Shown: positions 1-13,099 of the stretch, piece by piece
How positions within the stretch are numbered: the first letter of the stretch is position 1
How the letters are laid out: each line of letters starts with the position of its first letter
From: Lophius americanus
Taxonomy: Eukaryota > Chordata > Actinopteri > Lophiiformes > Lophiidae
Length of the DNA stretch: 64,000 bases
Direction of reading: 5' to 3'
NCBI GenBank assembly: GCA_037951165.1
Contig: JBBDHG010000110.1
Span: forward strand, 693,501-757,500
Made by a program: the position numbers and the translations under genes
The notes under the pieces: generated by a model
The model's database searches: none
The model's input: only the letters and a program-made list of their open reading frames with translations
Told to the model about the DNA's origin: nothing

Positions 1-58
1 GCCGATCTTTCGTGCTCTCTCCCTGGGGCTGGACACTTTGTCCTTGCGCTCCCCATCT

Positions 59-105
59 CATCCTCATCCTCCTCCTCCTCCTCCTCCTCCTCCTCCTGCT
101 CCTCC
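59..105. repeat. (CCT)n microsatellite
   Basis: Nearly pure CCT/TCC trinucleotide run with one interrupting TGC unit. The forward open frame through it would encode polyproline, but no splice sites or conserved flanks support a coding role. Confidence 0.9.
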
Positions 106-1845
106 CTGCCTTGGCCCAGTGCGAGTGATAAATTATTCGTGGGCATGCTCTGAGGGCCCAGGGCTGCTCATTCCTGCACACAGAGGACTAGCATTGATCC
201 AGCCTGTGGTTCAACTTAATTGGAAACCCAGTTACACCATCCACAGACACACTCCGACACACACAAACACAGTGTGCATGCGCAGATGCAAGAACATGCA
301 CTTCACGACATGCCATCTACTGTAAAGGGACCTTAACACACACATATGCACCATTTTACCCTCATGTTTACGTGAATATGTGTCACAAATATCAACATAA
401 CTACACAACACACCAGCATACAAGGGTAGAATTACCACTTCAGTGTATCATAGAGTATTGTGCACACATTTCCTCTGCAGCGATAGGCACAAACACTTAA
501 AGATGACAACTGAAATTCACACAAGAGTTTAATCTGATACACAAAGACCAAAAAACCTTTGTGTGTGGGTGTGTATGTGCGTGTGTGTGCATACACACAT
601 GCACACGCACTTTATAGTTACTAAGTCTGCATTCTAAGCAGCACTAAAGAGGAGTAACAGTCCACAGTGGAGCAATATGGAGGCCCAGGGTTATCGATTG
701 GACTGAGACACTGACTATCATACAGCTAATAGATTACATCAGACACGTCGGAGCGGCTCAGTCAATGAGGCCTGATCCTATTAACTGGGGATTTGTAAAC
801 AGTTGTGTGCTCACTGTGACGGCTGCTGTGCTGCTTTTGTGAGCCTTGGCGAGGTCTGGAGAAGGCTCATATATTGTAAGACTCCTGTGAGCCGCAGCCC
901 AGCCGTGTTTATGTATGAGCTGCGATGCCAATTCCCCGTTCCGTCCCTCCAGCAGGCGTCCGTACATCCGACGCGGAAACTGTCTGTAATCATAATTTTA
1001 CAGCGATGAATACAGCTTTCGCAGAGCGAGATAATGCATGACACGAAACGTGACGCCGTCGCTGTGTCTTGTCAGAATTCATCATTTGTGTTATATCTTC
1101 ATGCATGGCTTGAATGGACGATTGGCAGATGAGATGTTTTATGAGATACGTTTGAGCTTCAAGGCATGGACACTGCAGCATTAAAAAGAGATGTTGGAGG
1201 GAAATCAGTTCATTTCAGAGGAATCTGTGTGATAAGTGATTAAACTTTAACATGGGAAAATTCTTGACGAGTTGTAAACCATGCTGCCAATGGTGACCTC
1301 TGAGGAAATGTACTTTAAAATGAGATTTTTTTGTAGTCACCAGAGAAAAACACTGACTAGCTCTGTTGGAATTTTTCCCTAATGTGATAATCCAAAACAT
1401 CTGACATGAAAATGGCCTTTGGGAAACCAAAGTCCAAAATAGAAGGAGCTATCAGTAAGTCTAGCTGATGTTTAAATAACATATTAGTATGGTGGCCCAG
1501 AAGGGCATTACAAATCTATATTTTAGACTTCAAAACGATAAAGTGAAACACACATTTACAAGATGTGAAACACTTTTACAAAAAAGCAAAAACAGATTAT
1601 CATTTTGGCTATAAATAATTACCTAACTGAAAACAAATGTTTAAAATTTATGAGAAATTTAGCAGTTCTGGGACAAATTAACAAACTGCATTTCAGTTAG
1701 GAAAAGTAGAAACTGTTGACAGGAAGTGATTGTTGCTGAAAACATATTCATAGATTTGAACTTCCCGGTTGAAAATCTCTTAAGCAACATTAGTTGTCAG
1801 AACATAACGACGCCCCTTATCTATTGTAGTCAGGTGGACAATGAT
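106..1845. other. No gene recognised
   Basis: Ordinary AT-rich sequence. Short open frames on both strands overlap and show no family resemblance. The more GC-rich part around 730-1060 has no recognised repeat and could be conserved non-coding DNA, but nothing in the bases proves this. Confidence 0.5.
558..610. repeat. TG run followed by CA run
   Basis: An interrupted GT tract runs straight into a CA tract, so the two halves are complementary and could fold back. Both alternating purine-pyrimidine halves also have Z-DNA potential. Confidence 0.75.
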
Positions 1846-2130
1846 CAGTAATCTCATTTAATGCAAGACAAGCCATCCTCTTAACTGAACAAATGTTACC
1901 AGTATCAGCTGAATGTCAGGCGTTCACCTGAGTCTCCTCCCACATTTTGCAGCACACCAATAAAAAAGTGACACTCTGACTTCGGTAAGGTTGAACAGTA
2001 GAAGAATGAGCTGTAATCTCATTTGTAACCCGACAAGCCTTCCTCTTAACTGAATGAATAACATTGGTGCGTCTCTGCAGCAAGAAACTAAATTGTGGAT
2101 TTTTTGCACATTTTGCATACCAAAAACAAA
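1846..2130. repeat. Degenerate tandem duplication, about 163-bp period
   Basis: Two units start with GTAATCTCATTT (near 1848 and 2013), continue with a shared GACAAGCC(A/T)TCCTCTTAACTGAA block, and end with a shared CACATTTTGCA block before A-rich sequence. Intervening bases are diverged with indels. No coding potential and no recognised transposon family. Confidence 0.65.
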
Positions 2131-2254
2131 AAAAAAAAAAATCACCCTAAATGGAGCGACTCCTGCGAGCTAGTCCGGTCAGTCAACTCGAGCTGCTCTG
2201 CTTAGTCACATGACATGCCATACCATCCATAACCATTTACCCATCACGCCCTCC

Positions 2255-2286
2255 AAATTTTGCAGTGTATTTAAACTGCAAAATTT
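2255..2286. repeat. Perfect 12-bp inverted repeat
   Basis: Arms AAATTTTGCAGT (2255-2266) and ACTGCAAAATTT (2275-2286) with an 8-base loop. It has no U-tract and no rRNA or tRNA context, so it is recorded only as a hairpin. Confidence 0.85.
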
Positions 2287-2439
2287 CCCATCAACCCCTT
2301 CTGCTCTACTTATGCCGCAACTGCCCTGCATCAGCATTTGCTTACCTGCTCGGTAAAGCCCCACCACCACCACAGCATCCACGACGGGGGGGTTAGGACG
2401 ATCCATAACATCGCAGATATATGCCTAATGTTGAATAGA

Positions 2440-2590
2440 TCACGGTTCACAGCCCAGTGATGTCCAAGGATTGCATCAAGTTTAAGTACATATTGTTCAC
2501 TACCTGCCAAATATACCCCCACTCACTGATATGCGCCACAGCGACGACATAATCAACGTTATTCTGACATACCTGTCGGTGGTCATAATG
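2440..2590 (-). mobile_element. Tc1-like transposon 5' end, degenerate
   Basis: Read on the minus strand this begins GCCATAAACATTATGACCACC, then a sequence like the fish Tc1 leader (GACAGGT, AATAACGTTGATTATGTCG, AGTGAGTGGGG, GGCAGGTAGTGAACA). Similar ends occur at 19.6, 41.2 and 49.4 kb. No transposase reading frame remains here. Family assignment is from memory of fish Tc1 sequences. Confidence 0.65.
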
Positions 2591-3552
2591 TTTATGGCTC
2601 ATATTTTTATATATCTTCTTCTTTTTCTTTTTGCCTAACCTTTTCTCTTATGGCACAAGATCAAAGTTTGGGAAAAAATAATGTGTTAACTAAAAATACG
2701 GACCAAAACAAAACGTAAAAAAATGTAAATACGTAGAAACAAACCTTCAACATTTATATAATACAGAAATCGCTTTATTCGCTTTAACTCATCATCTCAT
2801 ACTCGCAGAAATCTAATTTCCTTTCCTTTTTTTTTTGCTTTCTTGCAGTCAAACCAACAGGAGGAGGAAACCCAAAAGTCTAGCAATAATACAAAGAGGT
2901 AGTGCAGGGAGGAAAAAGTCCGTCTCCGTATGAGAAAAAGCTCACAAGTTAACAGCACAGTTCATCTTGAGTCCATTACTGCAGACGCAATACCTCCGTC
3001 TAAGCAGCGCATGGTGGATGCAGGTCGTGGGGTTTTCTGATTAATTTGGTGGCCTAAATCTATTCATGTCCCTTCAGGGTTGTGCAGCATAAGAGGAGTG
3101 AAAACATTAAGAGAGAGAGAGCGAGCGAGCGGTAAAGCGGGCGAGAGTGTGTTTTTAAGACTAAAACGACTTTTCCAAAATAAATAGATCTGTGTCGCGG
3201 ACTGCTAGGAGGAAGAGAAGCCCTCGGCTCAATAATTAATTCCCGAGTCGAGGGTTTTGGAGAGCCACTGATTGGGCTGATTTTTTTTTTTTTTCATTCT
3301 GTTATGATACAAAGGAGGCCGTTTGAAGTAATTTGTCCCAGAGAGAGAGGCTTGGAATACCATACATGCTTTGATTTAGCAAAGCAAATTTAATTTTGTT
3401 TGCTTTATGCAAACCAGCCGGGGCCGCGGGGGTTTCTCTGATTCCACCAGAGGGGTGATGGTGCTGGTGGTGGTGCTGACGATGGAGGTGGGTGAGTGCA
3501 TTAATGCACACAACAGAATTACTGCTGCCGCCGTTAATATATAATACAGAAA
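2591..3552. other. No gene recognised
   Basis: AT-rich to 2900, then moderately GC-rich. A GA-rich patch (3112-3150) and a T-run (3281-3294) are the only simple-sequence features. No exon-like segment seen. Confidence 0.5.
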
Positions 3553-3650
3553 TCACACACACACACACACACACATAGACACATGAGCAGCAACAGTTCA
3601 AAAGTACAAAGCCTACACCTCCTGACACACACACACGCACACACACACAC
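3553..3650. repeat. Two (CA)n microsatellites
   Basis: A pure CA run at about 3553-3575 and a second, once interrupted by CG, at about 3623-3650, separated by unique sequence. Confidence 0.9.
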
Positions 3651-5252
3651 TAATCCCTTTGAAATCAAAGCTCAAAATAATTATGTGTGTGTTGTGTTTT
3701 GTTTTATTCTATCCGTCTATTATTAGTGTTACTTGCATTATTCCCACCATGTTGCTCTACAGCCGGCTTTTGCTGAGGTTTTTCTTTCATGCTGCTAATG
3801 AAAGCTTCTCTCCTTGCTTTTGTTCTGCTCCTCGTTTTCCTATACGTGAATGGAATACATGTGTTTGTATCCGTACCTGATATTTCCTCGGATGTCTGGC
3901 ACTCAACAGCATAATGGAGAGGCTGCTGGTGATTTTTGGTTTTTGGGGCCTTCACGTCTTTGCTCTTCTGTACAGCTGTGATGATTTGGCTTAACGTGAC
4001 CTTCTTCAGTTTTATGGTGACACAGCATTCAGAGAGTGCAAATCTGCTACAAGGCAGCTTAGAGTCTCCATTAAGTCGTCGCGCCTAAAAGCAAGCAAAC
4101 CGTTGAATGTTGAATCACATGGGAATTTTGCAGCAGTAAATAGTTTTATAGTCATTCATGAAAATCAATATACAACAACCATTTCCTTCAGAATATAGCT
4201 CCAGAATGTGATAATCTATTACATGGCACATGACTAATCCTCCCATCTTTACATTCCATCTAGCAGATTATGCATAACTCAGAAAAATTGGTTTAAACAA
4301 AAAAAACGAATATTGCAATAATAAAATAAGTTAAAAAAGAAAACTTGACTCCACTCTTAATCCATATACACCCTATAATTTAATGTACCATGTAACATTT
4401 GATGTCCTCATTTCATGTAAAGCAGTTTATGCAAAACAGTGCTAAGATGATGTAAAAAGAATAATCTCGTCACATTTAAGGAAAAACAAATGTATTTATA
4501 AATCCATTCATTTATTAAATTAATCTATAGGGGCACCAATTCCAATTTTCATACAATATTTCTGGCCATTTCCAATTTTTTTCCTCATTGAATGTTTTAA
4601 AAAGCATAATTAACAGCTTTATATACATACAAACAGCGAAATCGTGGCCGGCTCTGCGCTGTCACTAGCTTTAGCCGCACCTTAGCTACGTTGGCTTCTT
4701 GAAACTTGGTGTGTTCTTTGGGGTGATAAGTTCGTTTTCCAGAAGGTTTTCAACTTTGTTCCCTCACAGCTTACCTTAGTCTTATTGTTGTAGATTTTCA
4801 AGCTGCGTGGATATTTAGATCGTGGTAGCCCGGCTAAGGAACCGGCCATACTGAGACTGCGATCAATTCAAAATTTTCTCATTGTGCACTTTCTGTTGTT
4901 TGGTTCTCTATCTTGCCAGTTATTGCATTTGTTCCCTTCCTTGCATTTGTACCGTTCCCTGTACCTCATATTTGTTCATCTTTGCATCTTTTTTTTGTCC
5001 TTTCCTTTTAAGATTGAAGACCTGCATCTTCTCTGAAGCTGAGACTCGTTGTTCTCCATATTTAAGTCCGCTCTCACTTGTCATTTTGTCTCTAATACAC
5101 CTGTGCTGAAGTTTTATGTTGGCTCCTCGAAGCTCCCTTAGGTTCCCTTACGGTGGGAAAGGGTCTCGTTTGGATCTCATGGGCTATTCCTTCCATTTCC
5201 ATTGTAAGTTTTTTTTGGCCCATATTCACAGAATTACCTAATTTTGCCTTGT
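3651..5252. other. No gene recognised; possible old repeat 4870-5140
   Basis: Mostly AT-rich. The stretch 4870-5140 is unusually T/C-rich, with a TATTTAAG box near 5059 and an AATACACC motif near 5095. Its style resembles 45.27-45.72 kb and could be a worn promoter-bearing repeat such as an LTR. I could not align it confidently. Confidence 0.35.
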
Positions 5253-6470
<1,218 letters not shown>

Positions 6471-6583
6471 TCCTAAGCTGATGTGGAGGGATGTTCAGCA
6501 TCTCATCGCCAAGACAGCAAAGATGCCTGAACCCAAGGGCGTCGATGGAACATCAATGCTGCAGGATGGCGCCTTCGCCAAAG
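6471..6583 (+). CDS. Proprotein convertase (furin/PCSK family)-like exon, frameshifted
   Basis: Furin-family convertases are secretory-pathway serine proteases that cut proproteins at basic sites. Seen here: a pyrimidine tract and CAG acceptor at 6468-6470, then a reading frame PKLMWRDVQHLIAKTAK; from 6546, one frame over, WNINAAGWRLRQ; then AAAG/gtatgc as a donor. If one base is taken as lost between 6522 and 6546, the exon aligns without gaps to the end of the subtilisin-like domain of furin, PCSK5 and PCSK7: WRD-x-QH at residues 5-10, D-W at 25-26, N at 29, G at 32. The exon then ends inside the codon just before the family's Y-G-F/Y-G. Oddities: the family's LTW is LMW, the His before the exon end is Gln, and the frame is broken. 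This may be a diverged paralog with a sequence error or a decayed exon. The paralog is unresolved; the Asn-Ala-Ala-Gly is closest to PCSK5 as I remember it. No other exon was found in the window. Confidence 0.62.
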
Positions 6584-8590
6584 GTATGCATCCATGCAAA
6601 AACAAAATCCAACACATACGTGGGGTATTTGGGTTCATTTAAGACGTCTGTGATCAGAATTTTTGGGGGATGGATCAACAATTGCTTCAAGCGGTACTTA
6701 CGGAAATTACAAATTTTTCAGTTCTATGATACACATAATTAAACTGGTGAGGAAATACTTTGTTTTTTCTTCTTCTCGAAAAAAAAAAGCTCTCTATAAG
6801 CTGGGAATATCCAAATGAATGAAATCAGTCAGAGAATCGGGGATTCTGTGTCTCAATCTCAGTTGTGTCTTTGTATCGAGGTTTAGGTCGCTGCTGGTGT
6901 CTGGTTACTTTAATATCTGGCAGTGGTTTGGTGGAATTTTAAGTTTTGTGACTCAAAAGACCGAATCCCAGCGTTAGACTCTGACTCAAGAGTAGTCTTT
7001 GATGGCTGAGGTTGCTGGAGATCATTTGAGGAGGTCTGAGGCGTGAGGTTGAGAGGAGTCTAGGCGACGGCCTCGGCAGTCCACAGATCACTGGTTTGAA
7101 GCACAAGGAGAGAAAAAAAGTAGGGAAAAAAATGAAAAAAATTGAAATTTGAAAAAAATCATCTATCAGACCTGAATATTAAGACGACCATGAAAGTTGA
7201 CAGAATGATAAGTTGGAGACGTGAGGTAAAAATCCAGGATCAAGCTTGATTTAAGATAGCGAACACGAGTACTAACTTTTAGCCCAAGCCACCAGGTTCA
7301 GGTTCAAATATTTTGGTTTCATTTAGTTCTTCTCTGGGAACTGCTAACTACTCCTAGCTGCTTTTTTACAGGTTATTTACATTAACAGTTTACATATAAA
7401 ACGTTAGAATTGATTGTTCACAGGACTACGAAGGGTCCTGAAGGCAAATAGTTTTGAAATGGGTCCCAAAGCGTAATCTTTATAAAAATGATTGTGAAAA
7501 CGCTAACAGAACAACCCAACTTTGAACGTGACTTAACTAAAACAAAGCCAGACCTTCCTGCTTTGTTTGGGTTGCAGACTATGTCGAGTTAATTAAGGCT
7601 CCTCCTCGCTGAAGACTTCTTGCACAATCATTGTAATAAATAGCGATCATCTACACTTCCTGGTCACTCTTCTTCTTTGGGGTTGAAAATGATCTTGTAA
7701 AGGGGGCCTCAGTCTTCCGGGTTGTGAACACACACACGATACATTGTCGAAAAGTCTCCCCCTCATCCTGCCTTTCCACCTTGTGTTTATACAGATGTCT
7801 AATTCACCTCTATTACTACCTCATCCTCTGTCTCACACCACCTCCATTGTGTTTATACAGAACAGTGGATCAGAACACATGCACACAGGGAATATTTGAC
7901 CAGTGTAAATAGAGCTACACACACAAAAGAGACGAGGTAAAGGGCAGAGAGAAAAAATGGCCCTGAAGAAGGGAACGGTACCAAACCAAATATGAGCTGA
8001 TTATAATTGTGCTTACCTTTCAAACTCCATTCACATTAACTTCTTTTATGCTATTATAAACTGTGATTTTTCCACATTAAACTAAACTCCAATTTTTCTG
8101 AACACCGGAAGTCGTAATGGAGCTTCATTGGCTAAACACACCTCAGGGATGCAGCTAACTTGCTGATAGCAGCTACATGCTAACTACTGATTCCATTTCC
8201 GTAAGCAATATGGAGTACCAGTGCCCTCTCGGTTTAATCGCGATGAAAGTAAAGTCCTGGCAGAATGGCTTGTGACCGTAGTAAAAGCCTGAGAGAGCTT
8301 ACTCAGTTGTGTTCACAGTACGGTTCAGTTTGTCCTTAGCTAAAACATCCGTTGGTCGCAAAATGTTTTCCATTATAGTCCTGCTGTATGGAGGTATTTT
8401 AGGGATGCATACATAAGATGCCGTCCATCTTAATGTCTTAATGTGATCACTTATCACTTACCTATTTAATACTGATAAATCCCAGCAACCTTTGTTTCAT
8501 AGAACCAAAATAATCTGTTAATATTCTTCCCTCTTTTTAAGTGAATCTTTTGCATTTAAACAGATACATTTGGTCAAAATGTTGTTTTAT
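6584..8590. other. No gene recognised; possible intron
   Basis: If the exon at 6471-6583 is real this is intron. It has A-rich patches near 6780 and 7110-7160 and a direct repeat of TTGTGTTTATACAGA near 7782 and 7848. I searched for a following exon encoding the family's Tyr-Gly-Phe-Gly start and saw none. Confidence 0.45.
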
Positions 8591-8697
8591 CATTGGTTTT
8601 ATGATAAAACCAATGAAAACCTGTTGTTATGTCAAATTTAAGCAACACATGCTTTTAAAGTCTTCTCAAGCAATAAATAAAATGTTGCTTGAGAAGA
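8591..8697. repeat. Two perfect hairpins 45 bp apart
   Basis: First: CATTGGTTTTAT (8591-8602), one base, ATAAAACCAATG (8604-8615). Second: TCTTCTCAAGCAA (8661-8673), 11-base loop, TTGCTTGAGAAGA (8685-8697). Both are exact. Neither sits at a recognised element end. Confidence 0.85.
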
Positions 8698-8936
8698 TAA
8701 AGGAAATGTAAGGTTACAGCTAGCAGCTTCTTAGATTAGCTTAGATTTGCATTAGGACAGGAAACAATGCGAAACGGTACAAATGCACCAAACTGCTCCT
8801 CTAAAACACACTTTACCACACATACTGTGTTTAATCTAAATAATCAACAAATATTAAAATTCTGCATTAGATGATTACTCGTGTGCTGGAATATTTCGTT
8901 TATTATTATTATTTCCTGTCTTTACGAATCCATGTG

Positions 8937-8949
8937 GTTGCCTGGCAAC
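8937..8949. promoter_or_regulatory. RFX-type X-box (palindromic)
   Basis: GTTGCCTGGCAAC fits the RFX consensus GTNRCC-N(0-3)-RGYAAC on both strands. RFX factors control ciliary genes in animals. No gene start is visible nearby, so the role is unproven. Confidence 0.45.
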
Positions 8950-8950
8950 C

Positions 8951-10321
8951 AGCAAAGATATCAGAAACGGTTCTGCTCCCTGCCCAGAAGTTATCCGGCA
9001 CATAAACCCAGTGAAACCATATGGCAGGACAGCAATTTGTGCCTGATGGTTCTGGTCTGCAAAAAAGAGAGCATATTTTCTAAAGTTTTAAACTATGCCT
9101 TTAAGGTGGAGAAGAGGTTGTAAAGGTTTACTGTTGTTGCTATAATTATGCCCCGCCCAAAACCAAATGAGGAGGGCGATAGAGGAATGGGTTCTATCGG
9201 TTTTGTAACCAGACTGTTACTCATAAACCGTTATATTACATATTGAACACTTTCTACGGAATAACAAGTATTTTAGAGGTACCTTTTGGTAGTAAGGGAT
9301 TTGTTTTTTGTTTCTGTTTCCATGGTTACGGGTTGGACTCATTCTGGTAGTTGTTTTTTGTTTCTGGAGCAGATCTGAAATGCTAAAACTACTTCAATAT
9401 TAATGAAGAACCTTCTACACACAGAGATCTCGTACTGAAGCTGTGCATTTTGCCAACGAGATGCTTTTGTCGTTTGTGTTTGTTTAGTCTCAAAGGTTAC
9501 AATTTGAATTTAAGCTCATTCTACAAGTGGGATTTGTTTTAGATAAGGGTTTCTGGGGCAGAAGTCAGAGTTTCTTCAATCTTTTCTCATTGAACTTTCT
9601 GTACACATCGACCAGGAACTAAAGTGATTTGTTTATATTTTGGAAATTTTTAAACATCGCATTTATTTAGTTTAATTTAGAAAAAAAAAAGTCAGATATT
9701 ACTATCAAACCTATTTCTGATTGAGTTGTTGAACACAACTCAAACTTTTGCTGCATTTTTTTCACACGTGTTACTCACTCAAATGTCATTTTCGGTTCAG
9801 TTAAATTACGGCCCAAGTAACATGAACTATTCCGATGTAAAATTTCTGTGATTGATGCAGATTATGTGTTATTGGAGGAACTAAGAGTTGGTAATAATAC
9901 CTGCTGGCAATAAACACCACTCCCGTCATTCACACAAATGCGCACCTACACACATTGACTCTAAGATTATATATCCTGGCCATGTAATTAACACTGTAAC
10001 TGTCTTTATTCAGTGAAATGCACCTGTTGCAGGTGAGGCGGACTATCACAAACTTGTTAATTTGACGTTGCTATTTAAACATTATTTTGGGTATGTATGT
10101 ATGTATGCGAGGCTTAAAGTAAAATAAGCAATGAGCTTAGGTTTTAACATAATTTAATATAATAATACAAGAAATTTAAATGTGAAACCTAATTTTGAAC
10201 AGTGTTTAGAGCAAAATGTGGCAGAAGGTTGCTGTTAATTTAATTTTAATTAATTGCATATGCTTCTTTTTGCAGTCATTTCCCAAAACTGAAGAGTCGT
10301 GAAGGTTTCTTGATGATTTTT
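8951..10321. other. No gene recognised; degenerate duplication inside
   Basis: AT-rich. A worn direct duplication with about 170-bp spacing lies at 9324-9570: GGTTAC, then CTCATTCT, then TTTCTGG-GCAGA occur in the same order twice. A short GTAT run is at 10091-10107. Confidence 0.45.
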
Positions 10322-10356
10322 TCATTCATATCTGTCACAGTAACAGATATGAATGA
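10322..10356. repeat. Perfect 14-bp inverted repeat
   Basis: Arms TCATTCATATCTGT and ACAGATATGAATGA with a 7-base loop. Confidence 0.88.
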
Positions 10357-10676
10357 CAGATTGAAACACACACCACAAGTAAAACACATTTGCATACGCG
10401 ATCAGAGAAATTCCTAATACCAAATTCCAATTCCATGATGAGTCACACGCACTTCACCTTCCACTTGTAATTGCACATACATGAGGACCCCTTTATTCTG
10501 CAGGCATAGCTACACTCTCCTCAAATAGAGCCTTCCAACCACAAAAGGTTGCTCTTCTACGACAGTTGAGACGGCGGATCTTGTCCAGAGAGGAGTGTCA
10601 TCGTAATCTTCTAATGTTATTATCACACCCACAGCGTGTCTGAGTGTCCGTACCTGCTCTGATTTATCAACATGAA

Positions 10677-10680
<4 letters not shown>

Positions 10681-10718
<38 letters not shown>
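10681..10718. repeat. (GA)n microsatellite
   Basis: Almost pure AG dinucleotide run after an AGAT start. Confidence 0.95.
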
Positions 10719-10721
<3 letters not shown>

Positions 10722-12019
10722 GCTCTTCCAGACATGGCATAAATACTTAAACAATGCTTTTACGGTGTCAAATGGCCGATGACATATCGGTAATCAGTCA
10801 TTGTGTTTGTGATGTTTTTCTTTTGCTCTCTGTCTCACTCACTTCTCCTCCCTTCTTCATCAAGGCCCTAACTCATCTTCATCTCTTTCTAGTTTCATCC
10901 CCACGTCCTTCTATTCCCCTTCTTTGCTCCTTCCTTGCTTTTATTTCGTCTTCGTTCCTTCCTCTTTTCACAGCATGCCGTGTCATAAAATAGATTGTAA
11001 TTACTGTGTTGCTGTGAGAAGAATGGATTAATTAAAGTATAATGATGCTGATCACACCAGCAGGCGTCTGTTGAAATCTGTCCATTTAGAGGACTGTGGC
11101 AGAGGACTTGTGAGGCCCGGATCATACTGCAGGCTAATTAGGGAGAATGGTTTATTGCGTGGGTAAGGACGGACGGACGGACAGGACGGCGCAATAAGCA
11201 GAGGGTCACTTCCCATCACGGAGGTTGTTACAACACATTGAAGATTAGATATGATTTCTGCGCTGAGAGGATCCATGTCTGATGGTTGAAGATAACACTG
11301 CTCATCTTGAAGGCTTATAGTTTATCCCCCAAATCTGGCTGATAGAGAGAAATAGGCTTTTATTTGGATTCTGTAGGTATATGGTAAATGTAGCCAGTTG
11401 TTGTCATGGATTAAATGTGCATTTATTTATATATGTTGCAGCCAGTTAAATATTAAAATTTGGTCCTGTTTCTATAAGAGAATGCAAACATTTTCCCTTT
11501 GTGTTTTCACAAAGTTCATAAGAGAACTTTGTGAAAACGATCCTAAAGCATTTATATCTATAAAAGGAATTGAAAATGCCATTTTCATGCCAGGCCAGAA
11601 GTTGGCAGTGTAACTTTTTAAAATCAACACTGCAGACGAACACCAGATCCACGTGTCGCTCTCAGGCAGAAAATGTAGTAGCAAACCGTGTGCAACAATG
11701 TTTGTTCACGCGACATTTAAACACAAATATCTGAACTTTCTTCTCCTTCAATTTTAAAAACAGAGTCGTTACTTCAGTAGTTATTTTGCTCCTACCATTA
11801 CATGTTTTCTAACTTCAAGGTTGATTTCAACCCAAATGAAGAAGGAACTAAGCCTACGCTATCGTCCGCAACAGCAAGGGTATTTTCCCGCCCCCCCCCC
11901 AAAAAAAATCCCCAATCCCCTGCGAAGTAAAAGAAATCCTCTTGTTTGAACTCCTCAAATTAAGTTAAGTTATGACCAAAAAAAAGTGGTTTTGTAAAAA
12001 AAAAAAAAAACAAGAAAGA
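10719..12019. other. No gene recognised
   Basis: Contains a (GGAC)n patch at 11168-11190 and C/A homopolymer runs at 11890-11908 and near 12000. The part 10980-11260 is more GC-rich and free of recognised repeats, and could be a conserved non-coding block. Confidence 0.45.
11503..11538. repeat. Perfect 15-bp inverted repeat
   Basis: Arms GTTTTCACAAAGTTC (11503-11517) and GAACTTTGTGAAAAC (11524-11538) around ATAAGA. Exact over 15 bp. Confidence 0.9.
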
Positions 12020-12440
12020 AAAAAGATCCCCCCCTAATTGGTAAATATGATCTATTAGAGTAAATTATGACACACACTAGATACGTCTCCTCAAGTCAAT
12101 TCATATCTATCAAATCTGGACCAAAGTGGACCAAAGGTTAAGAAGTCATGTTCACAGAATTGTGTTTTACGTTAAAATCTCATCTAGTGAGTAAAATATG
12201 AATTCAGATTCAGACTGAATCTTCTAAAACAAGATGTGTAAAAGATAGATCTCAAGTGGATTCTGTACAACAATTTTGGACTAAATCGAACCAACGGTTA
12301 TTAATTATGGTCCAAAATCTTTTGGAGCTAAAGCTCCCTCTCAAAACCGATCCAGTTCATCCTCGCACTATGTAGGTATATAATTTAAAATGATACCTCT
12401 GACACATAGTTTTTGAGTTATTACTTTAACACAAAGGATA
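12020..12440 (+). repeat. Family R repeat, copy 1
   Basis: One of four loci that share an ordered set of blocks: TAGTGAGTAAAATATGAATT; then CTCAAGT plus a block like TCATATxxxxCAAATCTGGACCAAA; then ACCGATCCAGTTCATCCTCGCACTA; then a GTTTTTGAGTTAT-x-xCTTTAAC block. The locus holds two degenerate sub-units (ctcaag blocks near 12092 and 12250). No open frame. I know no family name for it. Confidence 0.65.
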
Positions 12441-12789
12441 TGTGGCTGCAAACGCGGTGGCGGTGAAGACGATTCTGTAATATCTCTGACTTATTGGGGA
12501 TATAATAAAACGTAGAGAAGAAAAATCGTGGCGTACCGACAGACAGAGAACGAATGTAAGAAACCCGACTATGAAGAAAAAAGCATAATTTCAGTCCTGC
12601 AAATGTCCATTATGTTTTTCTCTACTTGTGTTCAACTGAATGGTCATTCAGGCTCAAAACATTCTTTTCTTGTGAATTGCAGAATTAGAAATTGACATAA
12701 ATTTCCAAATCCCTTCAAGGAGCAGTGTGCAAATATATGTATATATATGGAATATAATATTCACAAGTATATTTTCATGATGGTAAATC

Positions 12790-12930
12790 AATCCGCCCAT
12801 CCATTTTCTTCCACTTATCCGAGGTCATGTCGCAGTGATTCCAGAAGTCCCCAGCAACACTCTCCAGCTCATCCTCGGGATCCCGAGGCGATCCCAGGCC
12901 AGACAAGAAATATAGACCCTCCAGCGAGGG
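12790..12930 (-). mobile_element. Rex3 (RTE clade) 3' end fragment
   Basis: On the minus strand it ends CGGATAAGTGGAAGAAAATGG, the signature 3' end of fish Rex3, preceded by CCTGGGATCGCCTCGGGATC and GAGCTGGAGAGTG, which match the last coding stretch. Bases between are deleted or mutated. This is a typical 5'-truncated, dead copy. Confidence 0.78.
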
Positions 12931-13099
12931 AGGGGCATTGGGGTCGGGTGCAAAGCAGTACATGAGTGTGTAATCAGCTGAAAATACTTAAGGGGTTTTT
13001 TAAAGTTTGTTTAGATAAAGCCCATTAATAATAATAATGATAATAATACAAATAATAATAACAAAAAAATTGTATTAATCACATACAGTACAACTTGGT

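Noticed and set aside
2255..2286. Intrinsic transcription terminator
   Set aside because: Bacterial-type terminators do not apply here, and there is no T-tract after the stem.
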